A DNA stretch of 12,110 nucleotides from Casp-actino8 sp037147055 (GTDB lineage Bacteria; Actinomycetota; Acidimicrobiia; Acidimicrobiales; Ilumatobacteraceae). Shown in pieces: positions 6,954-12,110 of the stretch. Location of the stretch: assembly GCA_037147055.1 (NCBI GenBank), contig JBAWVW010000058.1, positions 1 through 12,110 of the forward strand. The letters are read 5' to 3'. The position numbers and the translations under genes were made by a program. Each line of letters starts with the position of its first letter. Position 1 is the stretch's first letter. The notes beneath the pieces were generated by a model. The model saw only the letters and a program-made list of their open reading frames with translations. It had not been told where the DNA came from and searched no databases.

Positions 6954-9160
6954 GCCCCCTCACCTGACAAGAAAACGGCACGCAGGAGGTCATCGCGCTC
7001 AAGTAATTCTTTCGCTGGACCTTCAAACATGACCTGTCCGCGTTCCATGAATACCGCCCGATCTGCTATCGCTAAGGCCACGTTCAAGGACTGTTCAACG
7101 ATGATCATGGTGATCCCCTGATCTTTCAGTTTCTCCACAATCTGCAAGATGTCTTGTACAACAACCGGTGCAAGTCCGAGCGATAATTCGTCAATGCACA
7201 ATAACTGTGGTTCAAGCATGACAGCTTTAGCAAGAGCAAGCATTTGTTGTTGTCCACCCGATAGCGAACCTGCGCGTTGATCGCGGCGTTCATCAAGCAT
7301 GGAAAAAGTTTGATAAACAACGGCCAATTTCTCTTGGCGCTTTACTGAATCAGGTATCTGGCGACTCCACAAGACCAAGTTCTCTGCCACAGTCATTGAA
7401 CTAAAGACAGCCTCACCACCGGCAATATGAACCATGCCCATGTGCACGCGATATTGAGGTTCAACCAAAGTGATCGTCCGACCGTTCATCCGCACGACGC
7501 CACGGTCGGGCATCACCAAACCAGAAATTGCGCGCAGGATTGTGGACTTGCCCGCCCCATTGGTTCCCAGCAGTGCCAGCACTTCACCGCGCCGAACATC
7601 AAAACCAACGTCAAAGAGAACCTGCAGATTTCCGTAACTCACATCAATGTTGCGAACCTGCAGCATCGGAACATTGTCAGGGTCACCAGCAATGCGCTCC
7701 AACTCAACTTGTTGCTCGCGCAATTCGCTCCTTGTCAACGCAATATCGCGATTCATATAACGGCTTCCATAGATAATCAACAATCCGCCGAGAAGAGCTG
7801 CTGGTGGCACGATCGCAGTCAATGCAGTGCGCTCTCCGTGAGCATCTGAAAGCGCACCCGCAAAAAGCCCACCGAAGAAACCGCCCATCAAAAAGATGTA
7901 TACCCCGACCATCGCAAAAGCTTGAGAACGCATTTGATAAGGGATGATTGCAGAAATTGATGGGCCCACCTGAGTAAATGCTGCCCCTTGAAAAGCAAAA
8001 CCGATCGTTGTTAAAGCGATCATTGCTGCGGGACTGTGAAAACGCAATCCAACAGTGACAAAAACTCCATAGAGGACAATGCATGCTCCCATCATCCGTA
8101 GAGCCGATGAGGGGTTCTTACGAAATAGTTTTTCCCCAATACGGCCAGCGATTGGTATCGCAATCAGAGCCCCTGACCAAGTAATCGCTCCGATCCAGCC
8201 GCGCTTGCCAGCGTTGTAGCCATAGTTATTCTGAAGTAAAAGATTGAATGCTCCAGGAACTGCAATCAAGGCGAAACCAAGTACCCCGATTCCTACAACT
8301 AGAAAATAAAAAGTTTGCACTTTTTTCAATCGTTGAAAGGCCGCCGACAAAAGCACTGGCGGCTCAGATTGCGCGACAACGGCTGTATCTCCTAAAAGTG
8401 CAATGCGTTCTTGTTGACCGCGACTCGGTTCTTTGAGCGATAGAGACCACAAAATAGTGAGTCCCGCAGGAATAAGAAGCGCCAGAAAAACAACTCTCCA
8501 GTCACCAGCATCATCGCCAGCTGCAACAACGACGGCACCTGCAAATAATGGCCCGAGAACTTGCCCTAGTGGCCGACCTAAAGCCTCAATGGCGAAGATG
8601 CGAGTGCGCACGCCAAGGGGATATTGGTCAGCTACCAAGGAAGGAGCAATGGGCACGCGCGCCGAAGCACCTAGGCCGGAGCCAGCGCGCACCAGACCCA
8701 TCTGAAATGTATTCACCACCACTCCGGTCAAGCCAGCGAACGCCATCCATAAGGCACTAGCGGCACTCAACACACGGACTCTGCGACGTCGATCGGCCAG
8801 CCACGCAAAAGGAAGGGTCGCCAGAACAAGAACCACCCCTCCGAAACTCTGCAACCCCAAAAGCACAGTGTCCGAGACACCTAATGAAGCCTGGATATCG
8901 GGACCAAGCACTTGCATTGCCACTCGATCAAACTCTTCAAAGACCGTGAATAACAACAAGACCGTGGCGATGCCCCAACCCCCGTTACGCAAACCTCCAC
9001 GCAAGGTCATCATCTCCCCTGGAGATGATGCATCTACGTATGAAGAGTCTTGGGATTTGGAAAGTCGCTGTTCAAGGAGGTTTTCCTGCAAGGTGACGAT
9101 TGAACCTGCCAACGCCGCTGGCGACACATGAGTGTTCGCCGTCGATTCACTTTCTTGCAT
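6950..9160 (-). CDS. Fusion of an MFS transporter domain with a LivF-type ABC ATPase
   Basis: This 736-residue protein has three parts. Residues ~1-58 are polar. Residues ~60-465 form a full MFS fold with about 12 helices, including FDRVAMQVLGPDIQ in helix 1 (resembling the Spinster-like NxxDR motif) and the MFS motif-A loop LADRRRRVR. A ~35-residue charged linker leads to a LivF-like ATPase (~500-736): Walker A GTNGAGKST (532-540), LSGGQ (633-637), Walker B CIDELSLGLAP (D657, E658), and VEQ with Q690 at the H-loop position, as is usual for LivF. The ATPase should pair with the LivG domain of the next gene. The MFS part is not a normal component of such importers. ATG 9160 is preferred over the in-frame TTG at 9181, which has no spaced ribosome binding site. 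An internal Met at residue 499 would give a LivF of normal length, but I see no Shine-Dalgarno before it. First gene of the operon. Confidence 0.9.
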   Translation of the reverse strand: MQESESTANTHVSPAALAGSIVTLQENLLEQRLSKSQDSSYVDASSPGEMMTLRGGLRNGGWGIATVLLLFTVFEEFDRVAMQVLGPDIQASLGVSDTVLLGLQSFGGVVLVLATLPFAWLADRRRRVRVLSAASALWMAFAGLTGVVVNTFQMGLVRAGSGLGASARVPIAPSLVADQYPLGVRTRIFAIEALGRPLGQVLGPLFAGAVVVAAGDDAGDWRVVFLALLIPAGLTILWSLSLKEPSRGQQERIALLGDTAVVAQSEPPVLLSAAFQRLKKVQTFYFLVVGIGVLGFALIAVPGAFNLLLQNNYGYNAGKRGWIGAITWSGALIAIPIAGRIGEKLFRKNPSSALRMMGACIVLYGVFVTVGLRFHSPAAMIALTTIGFAFQGAAFTQVGPSISAIIPYQMRSQAFAMVGVYIFLMGGFFGGLFAGALSDAHGERTALTAIVPPAALLGGLLIIYGSRYMNRDIALTRSELREQQVELERIAGDPDNVPMLQVRNIDVSYGNLQVLFDVGFDVRRGEVLALLGTNGAGKSTILRAISGLVMPDRGVVRMNGRTITLVEPQYRVHMGMVHIAGGEAVFSSMTVAENLVLWSRQIPDSVKRQEKLAVVYQTFSMLDERRDQRAGSLSGGQQQMLALAKAVMLEPQLLCIDELSLGLAPVVVQDILQIVEKLKDQGITMIIVEQSLNVALAIADRAVFMERGQVMFEGPAKELLERDDLLRAVFLSGEGA

Positions 9161-9206
9161 AATCGCCCCGCTTTCCCCCAAACCTTAGCCGCCGCGTCCA
9201 GTATTT

Positions 9207-9221
9207 CTGACGGTCCGTCAG
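9207..9221. promoter_or_regulatory. Operator-like palindrome, copy 1
   Basis: This is a perfect 15-bp inverted repeat, CTGACGG-T-CCGTCAG. The same 15-mer recurs 21 bp to the right, about two helical turns away and so on the same DNA face. The flanking TTT on its left side is also shared between copies. The size and symmetry fit a homodimeric TetR- or GntR-type repressor site; the regulator is not identified. Confidence 0.6.
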
Positions 9222-9249
9222 GAGTTTCTGACGGTCCGTCAGAAACTCC
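9221..9249. promoter_or_regulatory. Operator-like palindrome, copy 2 (extended to 29 bp)
   Basis: The left arm GGAGTTTCTGACGG (9221-9234) and right arm CCGTCAGAAACTCC (9236-9249) are exact reverse complements around a single central T at 9235. Its core 9228-9242 is identical to copy 1. It sits between two divergent genes, has no adjacent run of T typical of a terminator, and therefore looks like a protein-binding operator. Confidence 0.65.
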
Positions 9250-9310
9250 CTCATTTTCTGCTAGTTTATTTTTGTCGTGGCCAAAAGGCCCGACGTTCAA
9301 TCGAACTCCA

Positions 9311-9318
9311 AGGGGGAG
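9311..9318 (+). promoter_or_regulatory. Ribosome binding site that fixes the binding-protein start
   Basis: AGGGGGAG lies four bases before ATG 9323. It supports that ATG over in-frame start codons reaching back to 9128, and the chosen start gives a textbook lipoprotein signal peptide. Confidence 0.75.
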
Positions 9319-9322
9319 CAAT

Positions 9323-10771
9323 ATGAAGAAATCCCGTTTTATAATCGCAGTCCTTGCCAGCTCCGCGCTCATAGTGACGGCGTGCGGCGGCAGTGATAGC
9401 AAGGCGCCAGTAACCGAGGCGCCTACAACAGAGGCGCCTTCAACCGATGCTCCTGTCACTGAAGAGCGGACTGCATCGGATATCGGTGTCACGGCTGACA
9501 CCATCAAAATCGGTGTCGCAGTCTCGGACCTCGAAGCTATTCGCGCCATGGGAATTTCAATTCCCGAAACTTTGACGACGAAACATCTCTTTGATCGTTG
9601 GGATGTCTTCATACAAAAGTGGAACGCTGCTGGTGGCATCAACGGTCGCAAGATTGAGCTTTTCCAATTGGTCTGGAATCCGCTTGACCCAAGCACCTTT
9701 GACACCTTGTGCGCTGCTGCAACAGTTGACAACGAGCTGTTCATGGTGATCAACGGAACAGGACTCTCGTCCGTTGCTCGTAAATGTCTGTTAGATGCTG
9801 GCATGCCGATTATGTACGGCGACGTGATGTCACTCAGCGAACTCAAAACGGGATTAGCTATCTCTCTTGCTGCTCCAGCAGAAGTGATCGGAAGCGCAGG
9901 AGCGAATGCTTGGATTGGCTCTCCAGATGCTGTTGCTGGTTCAACAGTTGGCATCCTCTCCAACAACACCCCAGCAGTGCAAGCAGCTGGGAAGGCCGCT
10001 GAAAAGACTTTGACTGATGCAGGATTCACCGTTGAACTCATCGAAATGAACTCAACTGGTGGCGATTCGGCGGCAATCAGTGAAGAAGGTGCCGCTGCCG
10101 TGGGTGCTTTCCAGGCCAAGGGCGCCACGCATGTCTTTGTGGCTTCACCGTTCACGGAAAACACTGGCTTTTGGACAGCCGCCGCCAGCGCTGGTCTAAA
10201 ATTCTCCTTGCTGGACACAAGTTCATCGGGCTGTTCGGCATTTGGTCTGAGCCGTGCACCGGCAGCGGCTGTTGGCAGTGAGTGCATCACCACCTACGAC
10301 CACATGACCGACGGCAAGACAATTCGTCCCGACACCGCGTTTGAAGCTGAGTGCCGCACCTTCTTTGATGAAAGTTTTGAAACGTACTTTGGCAATAAGT
10401 CGTACCCTGGCGTACCAGCAGGTCAAATCCTCACGGATACCGCTGGCAAAGTCATGAGTTCGGATTACACCCCGCAAGAATGCGCCTTAGCGAATATTTT
10501 GAATCTTGGTCTGACGGCTGCTGGAGTTAACCCAACTCGAGCTTCAACGCTGGCTGCGATTCTCAATTTGAGCGAAGTCCCGTTGGCAATTCTTGCTGGA
10601 GGATCTGGAGGGTTTGCACCAGACAAGGCGTATGCCTCGAATGCCGTGCATACCGTGCGCATCACTGCTGCAACCGTTGACACGCCTGCTGACGCTAACG
10701 GCCTATACAACGGCTGTGCTGCTCCAGTGAACTGTGGAGTAGTCATCAGTGATTGGGTGCCAATCAGTTAG
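9323..10771 (+). CDS. Liv-type substrate-binding lipoprotein of the ABC transporter
   Basis: This 482-residue exported protein begins with a lipoprotein signal: MKKSR, a hydrophobic core, and the lipobox V-T-A-C with C21 as the lipid-modified residue. Residues ~22-50 are a low-complexity linker built from repeated (T/S)(E/D)AP units, typical of actinobacterial cell-surface lipoproteins. From ~55 the chain is a Peripla_BP_6 / type-1 periplasmic binding domain: VTADTIKIGV at its start, WNAAGGINGRKIEL (G104 onward), alternating strand-helix segments, and TVGILSNNTPAVQAAGKAAEKTL in the second lobe. The mature domain has eight Cys besides C21, so disulfides are possible. It is divergently transcribed from the fused LivHMG and MFS-LivF genes and is almost certainly their ligand receptor on the outer face of the membrane. 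Such domains bind amino acids, amides, aromatic acids or other small ligands; the ligand here is unknown. A terminator follows. Confidence 0.92.
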   Translation: MKKSRFIIAVLASSALIVTACGGSDSKAPVTEAPTTEAPSTDAPVTEERTASDIGVTADTIKIGVAVSDLEAIRAMGISIPETLTTKHLFDRWDVFIQKWNAAGGINGRKIELFQLVWNPLDPSTFDTLCAAATVDNELFMVINGTGLSSVARKCLLDAGMPIMYGDVMSLSELKTGLAISLAAPAEVIGSAGANAWIGSPDAVAGSTVGILSNNTPAVQAAGKAAEKTLTDAGFTVELIEMNSTGGDSAAISEEGAAAVGAFQAKGATHVFVASPFTENTGFWTAAASAGLKFSLLDTSSSGCSAFGLSRAPAAAVGSECITTYDHMTDGKTIRPDTAFEAECRTFFDESFETYFGNKSYPGVPAGQILTDTAGKVMSSDYTPQECALANILNLGLTAAGVNPTRASTLAAILNLSEVPLAILAGGSGGFAPDKAYASNAVHTVRITAATVDTPADANGLYNGCAAPVNCGVVISDWVPIS

Positions 10772-10797
10772 TTAAAAGTTTGAATACACATTCAGCG

Positions 10798-10826
10798 AAA
10801 GGGCCGCCCGCGAGGGCGGTCCTTTT
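10798..10826 (+). terminator. Rho-independent-type terminator after the binding-protein gene, probably shared with the convergent gene
   Basis: A 12-bp stem (AAAGGGCCGCCC paired with GGGCGGTCCTTT, one G-U pair) closes a GCGA loop of the GNRA type and ends in TTTT at 10823-10826. It starts 26 bases after the stop of the binding-protein gene. Read on the other strand it lies 22 bases beyond the amidohydrolase stop and ends in TTT, so it may serve both transcripts. Confidence 0.85.
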
Positions 10827-10847
10827 ACATCTGTATTCATTGATCAG

Positions 10848-12110
10848 TTAGCGAGCAGTCACGGTGTAAGTATCGATACCCGACTTCAATACCGTGCCTG
10901 GAACTGCGCCATTTGCGACACCGTTCTCGACAATGGTGACTCCGTTCACGAGGACCCGCTTCACTCCCATTGATCCGGCGCTAAGGCGAGATGAATCGCC
11001 GGGTAAGTCAGTCACTAACTTGGCTTGCTCTGACGCAATTTCATCTGCATCAAAAATGACGATGTCACCATGCGCTCCAACTCGTAATTCGCCACGATCC
11101 ACGAGCCCGAATAATTTGGCTGGCTGTGAGGTCATCATCTGCACGGCATATTCAACCGATACCAATTTGCGACCACGAATGCAATCTGCCAACCAACGTG
11201 TCGGATACGGGGCGCCACACATTCGGTCAAGGTGTGCTCCAGCATCCGATCCCCCGATCAAGGCTCGTCCGTCTTGCCATAGTTCGGCACGCATGCGCCA
11301 CGACTCAGCATCGTCATCTTGGGGTTGAGGCCACAAAATTGTTTGCAGATCATCGGCGATCACAATGTCCAACAGAGTTCCAAAGGAACTCTTGAATCGT
11401 TCTTGGGCTATCTCGCGAACGGTACGACCCTTGAGACCTTCGTTCGCCACCGAATATGTGTCGCCGATGATGTAATCCCCCCAGTCGGCGAGACGCCGGA
11501 AGACTCCAGCGGCCTGCGACAAACTGTTTTCCAGAAGGAAGACGCGAGTGTCTGGATCCTTGAGAGTTTCGATGCGTTGTGCCAACGGCACGCCCAGTAT
11601 TTTTTGCCAACCCGGCAATAGCCAGAGTCCACAAAAGTTTAAGAAACTCATATTCATGGGGACTTGAACTGGCATCGTCAGAGCGACGACGCGTCCGCCA
11701 AGTTCAATTGAACGGTCATAGGCCGATATTTGCCGTGCCACCCGATCTGGTTCACGTGAGTCAACCGTCAAAACATTCCAGTTCATCGGACGATTGGCGA
11801 CAGCGCTCATTTTACCAAGCAGTTCAATCTCGTCATCTGCGAATCGATCCAAACAGCCGGGCACGATGCCCTCAAGGGTTGTCCCCTCATGCAAACTCAC
11901 CTCTTCGCATAATGCAAGGAGTTCATCATGAGTTGCCCAACGGCTAGCCACGGGTTCGCCATCACCATCACTGTGTGAGGTGCTGTTGGTAAATGAAAAG
12001 CCCAAAGCGCCGGCCCTGATTGACTTCGCTAATTCGGCGCGCATGGCGACAATAGTTTCAGCCGACGCCTCTTCACCAACGGCGGCTGGACCCATGACAT
12101 AGCGTCGAAT
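10848..12110 (-). CDS. Amidohydrolase, N-acyl-D-amino-acid deacylase-like (N-terminus beyond the right edge)
   Basis: The frame stays open to the last base of the window (reading IRRYVMG before the internal Met at 12095), so only the C-terminal 420 residues are present. Full-length relatives are about 570, and the missing part should carry the HxH metal motif. Visible family marks are RRYVMG, a helix ending AGALGFSFTNS, GGSDAGAHLD (encoded about 11226-11255, with the conserved Asp of the amidohydrolase barrel), PYPTRWLADC, the MMTSQPAKLFGL segment, and the closing G-x-L-R-V-G-A-H-G-D-I-V-I-F-D composite-domain strand. The superfamily hydrolyses amide bonds, classically N-acyl-D-amino acids, with Zn in the cytoplasm. 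The two central barrel histidines of D-aminoacylase are not obvious: the matching places read TTLEGI and MNWNVL. Substrate is therefore uncertain. It ends at TAA 10848 and converges on the binding-protein gene across a shared terminator; membership in the same pathway is not established. Confidence 0.85.
   Translation of the reverse strand: MRRYVMGPAAVGEEASAETIVAMRAELAKSIRAGALGFSFTNSTSHSDGDGEPVASRWATHDELLALCEEVSLHEGTTLEGIVPGCLDRFADDEIELLGKMSAVANRPMNWNVLTVDSREPDRVARQISAYDRSIELGGRVVALTMPVQVPMNMSFLNFCGLWLLPGWQKILGVPLAQRIETLKDPDTRVFLLENSLSQAAGVFRRLADWGDYIIGDTYSVANEGLKGRTVREIAQERFKSSFGTLLDIVIADDLQTILWPQPQDDDAESWRMRAELWQDGRALIGGSDAGAHLDRMCGAPYPTRWLADCIRGRKLVSVEYAVQMMTSQPAKLFGLVDRGELRVGAHGDIVIFDADEIASEQAKLVTDLPGDSSRLSAGSMGVKRVLVNGVTIVENGVANGAVPGTVLKSGIDTYTVTAR

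Larger units (their letters stand above)
9161..9322. promoter_or_regulatory. Divergent intergenic control region
   Basis: These 162 bases separate the leftward transport/CoA-ligase operon from the rightward binding-protein gene, so both promoters must lie here or just inside the genes. Two operator-like palindromes occupy the centre (9207-9249). The leftward strand has AATACT (complement of 9200-9205) as a weak -10 candidate, and the rightward strand has TAGTTT at 9262-9267. Neither has a convincing -35 partner, so exact promoters are not called. No regulator gene is present in the window. Confidence 0.7.

Noticed and set aside
9161..9181. TTG start at 9181 for the MFS-LivF gene
   Set aside because: It adds only seven residues, uses a rare start codon and has no properly spaced ribosome binding site. 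ATG 9160 is simpler, though its own ribosome binding site is only a G-rich stretch.
9204..9249. Two direct repeats as the start of a CRISPR array
   Set aside because: There are only two copies, the gap between the 18-bp repeats is just three bases, and no further units follow. A paired operator explains it better.
9221..9249. 29-bp palindrome as a transcription terminator
   Set aside because: It is upstream of both flanking genes, so no transcript enters it from a gene end, and no T run follows directly on either strand.
9128..9322. N-terminal extension of the binding-protein frame
   Set aside because: The frame is open upstream, but the added residues come from the palindromes (repeating SDGPS) and overlap the divergent gene. 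The ATG at 9323 has a strong ribosome binding site and gives a perfect lipoprotein signal.
9034..10293. Long open frame (419 codons) antisense to the binding-protein gene and the divergent region
   Set aside because: Its translation is a reverse-strand shadow of the lipoprotein gene: Ala/Ser/Pro-rich, no recognisable fold, and it would run through the operator region and the start of another gene. The sense gene has a clear ribosome binding site, signal peptide and family match.

Overview
The window looks like a metabolic and transport locus from a high-taxon actinobacterium, most likely an Acidimicrobiia-type organism. Three things point that way: a lipoprotein substrate-binding protein with a Thr-Glu-Ala-Pro-rich linker behind the lipid-anchor cysteine, multi-domain fused Liv-type ABC transporter subunits, and an acyl-CoA synthetase that closely resembles mycobacterial FadD17. 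GC content is moderate by eye (roughly half), lower than in most mycobacteria. The taxonomic assignment is inference. No RNA gene, insertion sequence, CRISPR array or phage gene was seen.

Layout. The left edge (1-294, + strand) is the C-terminal end of a medium-chain dehydrogenase/quinone-oxidoreductase-like protein. Its stop lies six bases from the stop of a long leftward operon that begins near 9160. In order of transcription the operon encodes: (1) a fusion of a complete 12-helix MFS transporter domain to a LivF-type ABC ATPase; (2) a LivH-LivM-LivG fusion (two permeases and one ATPase in one chain); (3) a 705-residue FMN/4Fe-4S/FAD oxidoreductase of the old-yellow-enzyme, dienoyl-CoA reductase, trimethylamine dehydrogenase and BaiCD/BaiH type; and (4) a FadD17-like acyl-CoA synthetase. 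The genes overlap by 4 bp, are spaced by 19 bp, then overlap by 11 bp, which suggests one translationally coupled transcript.

A 162-bp divergent promoter region (9161-9322) separates this operon from a rightward gene for a Liv-type substrate-binding lipoprotein (9323-10771). The region holds two tandem copies of a perfect 15-bp palindrome, CTGACGG-T-CCGTCAG, and the second copy is extended to a perfect 29-bp palindrome. It is the obvious regulatory switch for both transcripts. A rho-independent-type hairpin (10798-10826) follows the binding-protein gene. It also faces the end of a convergent, right-edge-truncated amidohydrolase of the N-acyl-D-amino-acid deacylase superfamily (10848-12110, - strand).

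How the parts may work together: the binding lipoprotein captures a small-molecule ligand, the two fused Liv polypeptides import it, the FadD17-like ligase makes its CoA thioester, and the flavin/iron-sulfur enzyme reduces or oxidises an unsaturated intermediate. The ligase resemblance and the enzyme mix (CoA ligase, OYE-type oxidoreductase and MFS carrier, as in clostridial bai operons) suggest a steroid-like or other hydrophobic carboxylate rather than an amino acid. This is a hypothesis, not shown by the sequence. The most unusual feature is the MFS-LivF fusion, which would place a secondary-transporter fold physically inside an ABC importer.
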